The notes under the pieces were generated by a model that was not told the DNA's origin, did no database searches, and saw only the letters and a program-made list of their open reading frames with translations. 64,000 nt of DNA from NCBI GenBank assembly GCA_001574975.1, contig KQ965731.1:786710-850709 (forward strand), written 5' to 3'. Of this stretch, positions 1-10,523 are shown piece by piece. Made by a program: the position numbers and the translations under genes. This stretch comes from Gonapodya prolifera JEL478. Taxonomy: Eukaryota > Monoblepharomycota > Monoblepharidomycetes > Monoblepharidales > Gonapodyaceae. The first letter of the stretch is position 1, and each line of letters starts with the position of its first letter.

Positions 1-505
1 TGACGTAGACTTTTATGGTGAGCGCACACAAGAGGGAGAGCTGGAGCGTTATTTAATGGAGCCTAAGAGGGTGAAGGGGCAGGATGTGCTGGAGTACTGG
101 AGATCGCGGACGGACCTCCCAGGCCTCCAGCGTATAGCCCGGGGGATAATGGCAATTCCTGGAAGTAGTGTGGAGTCAGAAAGAATCTTTTCTGCCTCTA
201 AGGAAGTGATTGGGGACAAGAGGAGCGGACTTGGACCTGTGATGATTAGAGATTAAATTAGGCTTAAGAAGTGGAAGCAACACTTCCCAGAACTAGCTTG
301 TAAATAATACGTGAAATATTGCCTGACAAAGGTTTCGGTATTGGACGGTCCGGCAAAAATACGGCAAATTCTTGTACTTTAGCCGAGCGAGTTTGCGAGT
401 TTGCATTTAGAATATACTCGTACTCATGAGTCGACGATATATTTAAATTACGAGTTGTGAGTTAACTACAAATCAAGTGAGTAACTCGCTCATTCATGGC
501 TTTAG
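1..505 (+). mobile_element. hAT DNA transposon, right-hand remnant cut by the window edge
   Basis: From base 2 a plus-strand frame runs into the hAT C-terminal dimerisation domain, with LPGLQRIARG and VESERIFSASKEVIGDKRS. The frame meets an in-frame TAA at 254-256; the same frame then goes on as IRLKKWKQHFPELACK to about 307, the residues found without a stop in the copy near 42.9 kb. Downstream is DNA rich in GAGT/ACTC words, and the piece ends in CATGGCTTTAG at 495-505. That end matches the terminal inverted repeat of the element at 3786-4654. I infer a dead copy of the same family. Its 5' part lies outside the window. Confidence 0.8.
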
Positions 506-1506
506 GTGCCAGTCATCATCTCCTGTCTTCAACAAACACTTTTGTTCCTCTTCTATGAAAATGGCTTTCTTTGCAATACATAATCATTAGTAGCTGCTCC
601 TCTTTTGGCTTGCAAATTCACAGTGGTGACAGGGGGAAAGACATTTACACATTAGGGACCTTGCGCAAAATATCATTTGGCACTTTTCACTGATGTCAAA
701 CAATTGCCAAGATGCAGGGTGAGAAATTTGGGAATGAGGATAAATTCGAATATGTTTTAATTAATAGTTTAGAGTATACTTGATGAAGCTGCTGCTTTAA
801 TGGAGGAGAATAACTATTTTTTACTTGAGTGAAAATTGCTGAAGGAAATTCTGCGCAAGGTCCCTATTTCAATATTTCCACAAGCTATTTCACTTTAGTC
901 CTGAGCAACAGCCCATTCATTGTTCTGTGTGATAAGCATGGAGTTAGGTTGTAAAAAGCATATATCTTTGTACTTCATCAAATTCTACCAGCTTCTTAGT
1001 GATCAAATTCACTCATACACCCTCAAGGCTCAAATGCACCACCAAAACTATTTTGAAATCCACTTTTATGTCCACCAGAACACAATAATCATTTTTTACC
1101 CTCCCCACTCTCTCTGTCACAGCCAAATTGTACTTTTGTTTCAATACCTACAGCTCTTTCAACTCATTACTGTCCACACCATCCAACTCCCCACAGGTTT
1201 GAAGCCCATCCATCAACTTTATCAGTTCCTCAACATTGCTCTCCTCAAGTTTAAGGTTGCCCAGCCCGGAGATTATTTTCTTTATCTCAATGTCTTCCTC
1301 ATCTTCCTTATCAATGCTCTAGCATACGGTCAAATCATCAAGATCCTCATGGTCAGGGTAAGCAAGCTCCTGGGCTTGCATGTTATTTGGATGGTGATCA
1401 CTTGAGGTCAATGTGCTGTAAAGTGTAATCATCAAATCAACAAAGCTCTTTTCTCAGATGCAATCCTGTGCACACACAATTTGTACTTTAACCAAACAGC
1501 AATCTC
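506..1506. other. no supported gene; transposon-like decay
   Basis: There is no intact gene. On the minus strand, about 1180-1400 reads as an acidic peptide (LAYPDHEDLDDLTVC, then after a stop LGNLKLEESNVEELIKL) with several stops, as expected of a decayed transposon ORF. The base composition is more AT-rich than in the host genes to the right. Confidence 0.4.
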
Positions 1507-1746
1507 TGCTACACAACCTAGGTGAGCTGCACAAGCCTGTAATCTGCAGGAACATGTATGTGTGATCAAATATACACAACAAGTCATAATGTGCATGGAA
1601 CTCACCTGCAGGAACATAATGCCAAACTTAGGGCATGTCCTGCAGGTGTGCACATCTAAACCCGTGGCCACAGTAGTGACACAGCAGCTAATACTCATCA
1701 CTCATACTACTTTATATATTCCATGTTAGTGGATGTCAGTGTGACA
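1507..1746 (+). repeat. 240-bp TG...CA element, copy 1
   Basis: First of five related copies. It starts TGCTACACAACC, ends GTCAGTGTGACA, and is flanked by the 5-bp direct repeat ATCTC (1502-1506 and 1747-1751). Inside is an 11-bp inverted repeat around CCTGCAGG. The TG...CA ends and 5-bp duplication fit a solo LTR or another short integrase-type element. It has no coding capacity; the short translations that recur in each copy merely reflect repeat identity. Confidence 0.75.
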
Positions 1747-3777
1747 ATCTCTGCTGCATACAGAATGGCAACAGTGAGCACTCCTAGAGCACACCTTTCT
1801 GAAGGATAATCAGGTTCTCTGGCAAAAGTAATACTGATCATTTTTCTTGGACAAAGGTGTCTTGCAGAAGTATAACTGATGTGCCATCCTTTTTGGCAGA
1901 TCTCAGAACATTCCTTGTCATTGGATCCCTCCTCTTCTGTACATGGTCTGTTGCAAAAAAAAAAGCATGCAATGTGCAAGTGGTATCATAATGGATGCTA
2001 AGCTTTCCCCAGTACAGTAGCAGGTTTTTTGTCAAAGTCTGGTAGCTCTTCTCCTGGTGGTGTCTCAGAACATTGGCGCAATAGTAAAACCTTGGTAAAT
2101 AACCATCAGAGGGACGGAATACACTCAAAATGGCAAAAAGTGCACTAAGCATGGTAACATTTGTCCAGTTGGACTCAAATTCCTGAGCCATCAACCAGTT
2201 CAAAGGTGTTGATCTTTCGTCCATTTCCTTGAATGCATCAACAGAGCTATCCAGGCCAGGAATAGTGTCCTCAAGGTACAGCCTGTCTTCTTTGCTTGCT
2301 GCCTTTGGCGCTGCTGCAAGAATGTCTGTCAGAGGCTGTGTTGGCTGCAACAGGTCACCCCATTGAACAGGCAGGAGATTCTTAGTACACTTGACTGAAA
2401 ATATTTTGAGCAACAAGGAGGCAACTGCCACAGGTATGGTGGGACTAATGTCATTGCAGCTGCAACAGATGGTTACTGGTCATATGGTAAATTAATTGAG
2501 AACCCATGGGCAACATGGTGTAGTGGTCCGGTACAGACAGGGACGGTCCAGGGGGTAGCTTGTGTCCCCTAAGGTGTAATCATATGGGCTTAGCCCAGGA
2601 AATAATACAAATGTAGTCTAAGCGCCTAAACCTATATAGCCATGGGGCCTACACGACGTGGTTTGTACCATTCTACCACAATGGTGGCACTGGACAAGTT
2701 GCACAAACCATCAGGCTGTGAAACATTCACTGAAGCTTTCCAATCTTGCAAATATGCACTCAACAAAGGTGAGTCACAATATTTCGTGACTGTATGTTGC
2801 TTTCATTGAGATATGCAGTTGCTGGATCATATGCCATCTTGTTGCCTCAACTGAAGCAAATGGATGAAGACCAAATGGTTTCTCAAAATCAAGGGTTAAA
2901 TCTGATGTTGCGTTCTTTTATATTTGCATATTTTGATGAATGATAATATTGCATTAAATTGTTTTGTGATGTTCACAACATTCCATCACTTACTGAAGAG
3001 CTATCAATGGATGAGGCAGAGACACATCTCCAGATGTGAATCATCTGGCAGGATGCTTCTCAAACAATATGTTCTGCATGAGCAATGCTTCCTGGTGGCA
3101 GGATGTGTGCCAAGCACACAATGAAACAACACAGCCCACAAAGGGCAACATCCAATGTGACAAAGGACAGGAGAAGCCCTAATTGATTTCCAATGGCACT
3201 GTCACACTCCGGTGAGAACTGGTGGCTACAGTAACCTTCAAAGTTCCAAAGCATGTAACGGAAGCAGCCAGAGCTTCTGGAGAGCACAGCGTAGAGCTGA
3301 GGAGGGATGCCTGTGGTCCTGAATCAGCAAAAGGTTGTGCGCTGGTGATCTGTTGGACAAGTGGGGCTGGATCAGACATGCAAGCAAACGTCTCCTCCTC
3401 CAGTACTCCAGATTGGAGACAGAGGGGCAAAGAGGAGCCCTTTATTGGCAATGCTACTGTTGCATTTATGGATGAGAATTTACTAACACCTGGTTCCACC
3501 TTTCTCTTTCTCCACAGTGCTACCCACTACAACAAGTTTCCCTTTTGTGTGAACAGCACATGAGAAAGGGATGGGGGAGCTGTTCATGATAACTGAGGAG
3601 CATCAACGTACGTATGTGGTACACAGTGGTTATTCAGGTGATTGATTGGTATTTGGTTTTAACAACAGGTGTTGTTGCCTCCCTACAGAGGTGACGCAGG
3701 TGCTTCATGATGTGCACAAGTGAACTTGTGGCCATTACATGTTGGTGCAATGTATAGTAGATGACGTGAGTAGTGTG
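1747..3777. other. mobile-element-derived DNA outside the ORF at 1838-2431; no supported gene
   Basis: Apart from the minus-strand ORF at 1838-2431, only short unrelated frames are visible, for example 3222-3563 (+), which resemble no family I know. Near 2517-2530 a tRNA A-box-like word (TGGTGTAGTGG) occurs without a properly spaced B box. Confidence 0.35.
1838..2431 (-). CDS. unrecognised ORF, 197 aa, probably transposon-derived
   Basis: This open frame reads MAVASLLLKIFSVKCTKNLL onward and includes EDRLYLEDTIPGLDSSVDAF and RPSDGYLPRFYYCANVLRH. I do not recognise the family. It sits in mobile-element DNA just left of copy 1 of the 240-bp element, and neighbouring frames are full of stops. 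It could be one exon of a fungal transposon protein of unknown family or a chance survivor of one. No splice context makes a longer protein obvious. Confidence 0.3.
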   Translation of the reverse strand: MAVASLLLKIFSVKCTKNLLPVQWGDLLQPTQPLTDILAAAPKAASKEDRLYLEDTIPGLDSSVDAFKEMDERSTPLNWLMAQEFESNWTNVTMLSALFAILSVFRPSDGYLPRFYYCANVLRHHQEKSYQTLTKNLLLYWGKLSIHYDTTCTLHAFFFATDHVQKRRDPMTRNVLRSAKKDGTSVILLQDTFVQEK

Positions 3778-3785
3778 AAGTGCTG

Positions 3786-4654
3786 CTAAAGCTATGAGCA
3801 AGCAAGTTACTTGCTCATTTTTTAGCAATTCGTCACTCGCTCGTTCAGGTATATTTTTCGTTCAACTCGCGAGTTGACTCGTGTCACACAATTTGCACAA
3901 TTCGAAAATTGAACTGTGAATCAAATACCCATTTCAATTCAAATGTTCGAGTAAGAAACAATTCAATTACACAGTTTCACATGATTTCAATGTCAACTCC
4001 CGTTTCCACCTCTTCAACAACATTAGTGTCCTTATCACCTCCGGCCCCAAGGCCGCCCTCCTATGCCCAGTAACAACCCTCGACGCAGAAAACCCCGCTC
4101 CGACTCTGCGCTGGTACCTGGAATCCCCAGGTAGTCCCGCGCCATCCGCTGCAGTCCTGGGAGGTCAAACCTCCCCTTCCAGTACCCGAGCACGTCCACC
4201 TTCCTGGGGCGCCTCGCCTCCTCCAAGTAATGGTCCACCTCATTCACAAGCTCCTTGTCCTCCACCCCCCAAAAGTCATCCGACGCGGAACCTGCAGGGT
4301 CGGGAGTGGGAGTGGGATTAAAATAAAATTATATAGGTGTCCCTTAGAAGTTCCGCAGCTTTGATGTAGTGCGGCTCCCAGCCGTTCTCCTGTATCCAAG
4401 CGAGCTTGTACGCGGGGTGGAGGACTGCAGGGGATGGGGATGGCGAGATCGGAGCAAAAGAGGCAGGAACGTGAACGCGAGAGCGTGCACTCACCTAGGC
4501 ATAGCATGTACATCTGGGAATCATCCGATTTCCCGTAATACTTCCGTAAAGCCTCCATGCTGGCATCGGCATTGGAAGCCATGTGGGAGGGTTGTTGGGG
4601 TTGACCGAGTTTGAACGAGTTGGCGAGTTTCAACTTGCTCACTCATAGCTTTAG
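3786..4654 (-). mobile_element. internally deleted hAT transposon with both ends
   Basis: A 13-bp terminal inverted repeat is visible: CTAAAGCTATGAG at 3786-3798 and its complement at 4642-4654. Outside it, AAGTGCTG (3778-3785) and AAGTGCAA (4655-4662) look like an 8-bp target duplication with two changes, as expected for hAT. Inside, the minus strand encodes scraps of transposase: MEALRKYYGKSDDSQMY and, after a gap, YWKGRFDLPGLQRMARDYLG and GIPGTSAESERG of the dimerisation domain. The catalytic core is missing. GAGT/ACTC-rich subterminal DNA lies at both ends. This is a non-autonomous relative of the copy at 42,603-45,708. Confidence 0.8.
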
Positions 4655-4662
4655 AAGTGCAA

Positions 4663-5336
4663 TTTGCTGAGGTTTTGATTGGGTGACGGATTCGCTTGTT
4701 TCAAGATGTGGTCTGTTCTGAATGGGAAGCTGCGTTGGCGAATCTGTTGAATAGGGCGGGGTGGGATAACAGGATCCTCACCCAGAGCTACAAGTGGCAG
4801 AGTGGAGAAGATGGGAGAGAGTTGTTGTGTGAGGGTGGTGTTGAAACGACGATTTGACTGTGGTATCTTAAATTTATGAATCAAACAGTCTGACTTTGTT
4901 GTATTAAAATACGACATGCACTCCATTTTTCATTCTGACATACATTTGCGAATGGGTGAGATCTTACCAATGCGGATGGTAGAAACTTCTGCACGTGGAG
5001 CGTTGCGTTCTGAGGTGGCGAGCAACCCTTACACGTAAGACAATAATGATGGATTACAGGCCATCGGGAACAAATCCATTTTGATAGGCTGTGGCCGACA
5101 CGGCAGAAAGCATTTTGCCCGCGGCAACTTCGCCTTCAGGGCGTGGCGCCACAAAGCGGATCACTGCAACTTGTTTTTCTGCGCAGATTTCCCGAATTCC
5201 AGGCCACTTGCGCGATCGTCAAGGTGAATTCGGTATCCGCTGTCGGATTTGGCTGTCGGGTCGTGCGCTTGCCTGGGTTGCGCTCATCGTGTTGCCTCGC
5301 CCGCTCTCATCTACTTCTCCAGACTCCAACACAACC
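4663..5336. other. intergenic, 5' region of ERG6; nothing else seen
   Basis: The stretch lies between the hAT remnant and ERG6. A minus-strand frame at 4651-4926 overlaps the transposon end and has no recognisable content. The frame of ERG6 stays open upstream to about 5091, but without an ATG, so it is taken as 5' UTR. Confidence 0.4.
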
Positions 5337-7185
5337 ATGACTGTCGCAAACGGAAAACTCTCGGAGCACAAGGTCCAGCATGACGTGAACACGGAAGACT
5401 TCGTGGTCCAGCTGAGAGCTAAGGCGAAGGCGAGCGGAGAACACGAGAAGACCGGTGAGTCGGACAATAGCCTGCTTACGAATCCCACTTGCTCACCCAA
5501 CTCTTCGTTCCAGCCAACGACTACATGTCTCTGTGGAAAGACAATGAAGAGATGGCCGTGAAGAAGCCCGAGGAGGACAGTGCAGCTATCGAAAAGCGGA
5601 AGGACAATGCTACCGTCATGACCAACTACTACTACGATCTCGTGACGGACCTCTACGAGTATGGTTCGTAAGGCGCAATTTGGTTTTGTAGTAGTGACAC
5701 CAATTGACTGACAAATCTTAACAGGTTGGGGAGAATCTTTCCATGTAAGGCCAGTCACGTGACAAGCGCGTAAAACTGTTTCTCATCCTCATCAATATTA
5801 AGTTCGGACGAATGTTCCGGGGCGACTCTTTCGCACACAACATTGCCCGCCACGAATGCTACCTCGGCATGCGGCTGGGTCTCCGCCCGGGAATGAAAGT
5901 TCTCGATGTGGGATGTGGTGTCGGTGATTATCACACACGAGTCTCCTTGCTGTGGCTGCCCTGACAGTTAATTCTACTATACAGGTGGACCAATGCGAGA
6001 AATCGCCAAGTTTACCGGCGCTTCGATCGTTGGAATCAACAACAACGCCTACCAAGTCGAGCGGTGCGGGTACTACGGCAAGAAGTACGCTCTTGACCAG
6101 CTCACTTCCGCGGTTAAGGTATTGTTCTCTTGTGGTCTTGCTGTCGTATCCTTTTCCGCCGCTCAAACAGCTGTGTTTTCTACAGGGAAACTTCCTTGAC
6201 ATGCAATTCGAAGCCCAAACCTTTGACGCCGTGTACTCCGTCGAAGCCACCTGCCACGCTCCCGTCCTCCAAGAGGTCTACGGAGAGATTTTCAGGCATG
6301 TCATATGATAGATTCCATGTGCCTTGCGGGCTCGCTTCACAAGCAACCACTCATCTCCAGGGTGCTCAAACCCGGTCAGTGCTACTCGGGTTACGAGTGG
6401 TGCACAACAGATGACTACGACGAATCCAACGCGGAGCACAAGAGAATCGTTCGTGCCATCGAGGTTTGTATTACGAGAAACCTTCTACGACCTGTTCCAG
6501 TTCTTATTGTCCCCCGCTTTCAGGAAGGAGACTCGCTTGCCCACATGTACAGCATCTCGGAGTGCCTTCAAGCCATGAAAGACGTCGGCTTCGAAGTCCT
6601 TGAGTACGCTGACCTCGCCGCACCCCACCCTGGCTCCGACGCCCTGGTACGTCACCCGAGTCGCGACGTATAGAAGCCTCGTATGTAACCTCAACCTCAC
6701 GCGGTGCCCTCGTGCAGGATCCCTGGTACTCCACTCTTGACGGAACGTTCGGGAAGGGCTCCTTGGAAGGTATGGTCATCAATTTCCGGATGGCACCCAC
6801 TGGACGATGGTGAGCACCTCTCCCCACTACTGTCAAAAGCATGAGAGCGGTATTAAGCATTGTTTTGTCTAAAAGGATCACCGACCACATGCTGAGTTTG
6901 TTCGAGATGATCGGGTTGGCACCCAAGGGTATCAACACCGCTCACCACGTGCTCCTGAAAGCCGCAGAAAACCTTGTTCTGGGCGGAAAGATGCACCTCT
7001 TCACGGTAAGCGCGATTTTGGGGCTCTTTAGTGTCGAAACGATCACTAACACTCCGTCGGATTGTTCGCGTTCATCACAATGTCGTTTCTTGTGGAACAT
7101 TCAGCCCATGTTCTTCTTCGTCGCCCGGAAACCACTCAACGCCCCCGAACGACCCCGCCCTGCCAACACGATGTATGCCAAGTAA
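5337..7185 (+). CDS. ERG6: sterol 24-C-methyltransferase
   Basis: Transfers a methyl group from SAM to C-24 of the sterol side chain in ergosterol-type synthesis, at the ER or lipid droplets. About 392 aa, close to yeast Erg6 (383). Seen after splicing ten short introns: the Erg6 N-terminal block around WGESFH and HNIARHECYLGMRLGLRPG, SAM motif I VLDVGCGVGGPMREIA, then FDAVYSVEATCHAP, VLKPGQCYSGYEW and MHLFTPMFFFVARKP. The start is the first in-frame ATG. One intron (6296-6360) has a GC donor: splicing TTCAG to GGTGCTC restores the conserved IFRVLKPG. The stop is only 3 bp from the stop of the convergent gene on its right. Confidence 0.95.
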
Positions 7186-7188
7186 ATT

Positions 7189-10100
7189 TCACGTGTACAG
7201 AACTTCTGCAATAGAACTTTTGATAAATTCAGTAAATGTAAACTGCGGATGCCCGTCCTCGTTTCGAACAGAGTCAAATGTGTACGTGTGGGATTCCGCC
7301 CCACCCGCGAATGTGAATTGCAACTCAGGAAGAACGCCAGAGTTTAGCACGGGGTTGATAATACCCATAGTCAAGCGTCTGCATCGAAGCGTAAACAACG
7401 TTGTGATACAGGTTCCTTCCGAAAATACGCAAAAGAACACTCACATGGCTTTACCACCAGCCTTCCCCACCAACTGTCCGGTCAAGTCATTGTAGTGCCA
7501 CTCCCCCACCTCCAGCTGCTTTCCGATCGCCATGCACATTCGGAAGCACACGCGACTTGTTTCTTCCAACAGAATTGCCCGAAAGTCCGAATCAGGCGAG
7601 CTGAGGTGAAGCTGGGTCCCGGTTCCACCTTCGGCTCCCCCCGCCTTGTGAAACACGAGGCGATTCGGTGCGCTGACGGTGAACATCAGGGGTTTCCTGT
7701 AGGGGTTTCACAAAAGATTTCATGCGGTGGCAGCAGCTGCAGCGCGCGATTTCAACTCACCCGCCGTCAAGCCTGACGCTGAGCTCCCCCTGCCGTTCTC
7801 CGCTCCCTGCGCGTTGAGCGTCCACCCACGTCCATCGCCATTCGCAGGGCACGCGGCCCCGAATGAATCCGTCGCATATCTCACGGGCCATGTCGCGGAC
7901 GCCGGCGCAAAAGTCGAGAAATGCGAACGAGGAGGTCACAGATGACAGAAGGTTTGGCGCCCCTCGGGACCTGGCCGGGTCGCAAATGTCAAATTATTAG
8001 AGCTCCGACTTGGCTTCCGTCAACGGCTCCCAATTCACCTCCCAACCTGTCGTCCCTGGGTTTGCTCTTCGGGTATGTCGTTGTTGTATGCGTCCAACAG
8101 CTCGCCTCCTAGCACGATCTCACCCAGAACCGACCGCCGCGCCCCTTCCAGCTCCTCACACGCATCCTCGAACGGCACACCAGATGATTCCTATAATCGG
8201 GTCGGGCCGTCGTGTCATTGACGTGTGAAGGGGAACTTCGACCGGACATTCACGCACCGTCCCCTCCCCCCCATCCCTCCTCATCTGCAGCGTCACTGTC
8301 GACGAGGACACTACCACCTGATCTTTGGCCAGGACCGCGTTGGCGTACATCGCGTCGGTCTTGTCCCGGACTTCTGACGTCGCCTGAGCCCAGCGCGACA
8401 GGCTTAGTCACCGCGCGCGACGCGAACAAGCAAGCGCGGAACATACCAAGGCAAGAATCTCCTCGGTGAACAGTCCGCGCTGCGCCGTTACGATCGGGCG
8501 CACGCTTTCCGATTGGAGCGTCCCAACTGACCAAGCGTTGCGGGGTTGGGGGGTTATCTTGTGCACATCACGGGAATGATGCGCGCGCTGACGTCGCAAC
8601 ACGTACCTGCTTCATCCCACCCACTCGGCTCCGCCTTCCACACGTCCGTCCTCTCCCTATCCACGCTATCCAAATGCCCCTTCAAACGCACCGGGGCCTC
8701 TTGCACGGGATACCGCCTCGCCGCAGACGAAAAGGGAGCGGGAAGGACGTGCAAGCGGATTGGAGCGCGGGGAGGGCCGAGAACGAGGAGGTTGCCCGCG
8801 GAGAGCACGGGCGCGCCGGGAGATGTGCTGGAGGAGGAGGAGGACGGCGGTGCCGGGGAGAGGTGGTCAGGGGCGCGGTGGAAGGAGGCTTCGCCGGGGG
8901 GTCCGAGTATGGAGCCAGCTGTAGTTTGTTGGTATGGAGATTAGGGAGGGCAAAGCGATACATGAGTATGAGGTATCGACAAAGAAAAATGGAAAATCCT
9001 CTCCCTGCCATTCCCCAAGCTCTTGTTGAGTCTCCGCCCCGGAGCTCTTCGGTGCGCAGGAGACAATACGAAGACGGCATCAAGATGTAGTTCCAGTATT
9101 GGGACCAAGTCATTTTCTCCATCTCATCTTTGTGGTCTGCGGCCCTTCCACATCCTCGGTCAGCGCCTAGCGGCGTTCAGGCCTCGGTGTCCTCGCGCGT
9201 GCACTGAAGACCCCGCCTCACGTCTCGCAGCTCCGGCATCTGGCCTCCGCTGCTCGACCCACTCACCATTCCTATACGAGTACTCCACATACAATGAATC
9301 CACCAGCGGGCCAAACGGCGCAGTGACGCGTCTCTTCTTCTGCAGCGGGAACCCGTGCTTGCGCAAATCGAGCGCAACGGTGTTGTAGAAGGCGTGATGC
9401 GCGTTCGACAGGTCGCGCAGGCGGGAGGCGGAGGAAGAGAGGTACGTTATGGTCGAGACGAGGTTCTGGAGAGAAGCGAAGGTGATTGGGTATGATCGAT
9501 TCTTTTGGTTAACACAATTCTCACGAAACAAAAAAAAAAAATGAGTCGTGCAGTTTCCGGCATTCCGAAGAAACAAGGGTAAGGAACCGCATATGCGCTT
9601 CGTGCACTTTGCCAGCCTCGGTCCAATACTCGCTCCACGATGAGCGATTCCGCTTCGCACACGGATCACTCGCCTCCTGTGGGAATATGCGTTCCGGGTG
9701 TATCATTTGCGCTTCGCACACGGATCATTCGCCTCCGGCGGACAGCCCTCGTCAGCGCTGTCGCGCTTAAGCCTCGGTGCTCGGTTTTCCGTGCTTTCCA
9801 CTCCAGGCCTCGCAAACACCCTCGCGAGTCTCCACTCACTCTGTGCGCCGCATTCGCTTGCGGTGTCACGTCCGACTCGGACAGGTGGGCCTCTGGGGCG
9901 AACGCCAAGTCCAGCTGTGGCCGCGCCTGCAGCATCTGTCTGTGCCGAGCGTCGGTACCGCTACCGAGCGCGGTTGCCAGGAGGGTTCTGGCGATGTCGA
10001 CCTCTGCGCGTGCCATCATCATGTTTCTGCTCCACACCAGCCACGGCGGTTCCTTTAGTGGCTCGGGCTTCTTTTCTGAGTCTTGAGAGGCTGAAGAGGA

Positions 10101-10436
10101 CTTGTCTGCTTCGGATTCTGGCTGGTCCTCCTTGGAGGCCGAGGCAGCCTGGCGTTGTCTGTTCTGAGCATCGATGAATCTAATCTGGTCGAGTGTGAAG
10201 GCGAGAGATTCCGCGAGGGAGGGCACCCTGCACGCGTGTGAGGGTAATGGAATTGAAAGAAGAGAAGAATGGAATGACAATGAGGATTGGAGTGAGTCAG
10301 TGGGCGAGACGCGACACGATGCAGCACGAATGGACGCACACCTTTGCGGGACTCTGACTGTGCCCTCTGGTAAGTAGTCGTACGGTGGCGGATCCGCGGG
10401 AGTGACGAACGAGTCGAAGGACAGCGACAGCGACAT
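7189..10436 (-). CDS. MED17: Mediator complex subunit 17-like protein
   Basis: MED17 (yeast Srb4) is a core head-module subunit linking activators to RNA polymerase II. The minus-strand gene begins MSLSLSFDSFVTPADPPPYD and has about eight exons. Visible pieces in order: FTLDQIRFIDAQN; a helical stretch ARAEVDIARTLLATALG; NLVSTITYLSSSASRLRDL; FYNTVALDLRKHGFPLQKK; then, across an intron, VEYSYRNAGSILG, which matches the (V)DYGYxxAGS signature of the family. Late exons include EVGEWHYNDLTGQLVGKAGG and the C-terminus FIKSSIAEVLYT. The call rests mainly on that signature, so some exon edges are uncertain. An intron of about 378 nt (9466-9843) carries a 26-bp direct repeat. The start is 87 bp from the divergent methyltransferase start. 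Confidence 0.65.
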
Positions 10437-10523
10437 CGGTGCTGCGGTCGAATCTGGCGGGTAAAGCCCCGGTTAAATGTGCAGTTCGCAAACCAAGTGA
10501 AGATTCTTCACTTATTCCCAAGC
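10437..10523. promoter_or_regulatory. 87-bp divergent promoter between MED17-like gene and methyltransferase
   Basis: The two ATGs point away from each other with 87 bp between them, so both 5' UTRs and core promoters must fit here or overlap the first exons. No clear TATA box is seen. Confidence 0.5.

Noticed and set aside
2515-2665. tRNA-derived SINE
   Set aside because: An A-box-like TGGTGTAGTGG is present, but the nearest B-box-like word is about 140 bp away and no cloverleaf can be drawn.
5091-5336. N-terminal extension of ERG6
   Set aside because: The frame is open but has no ATG and no family similarity; the start at 5337 gives the normal length.
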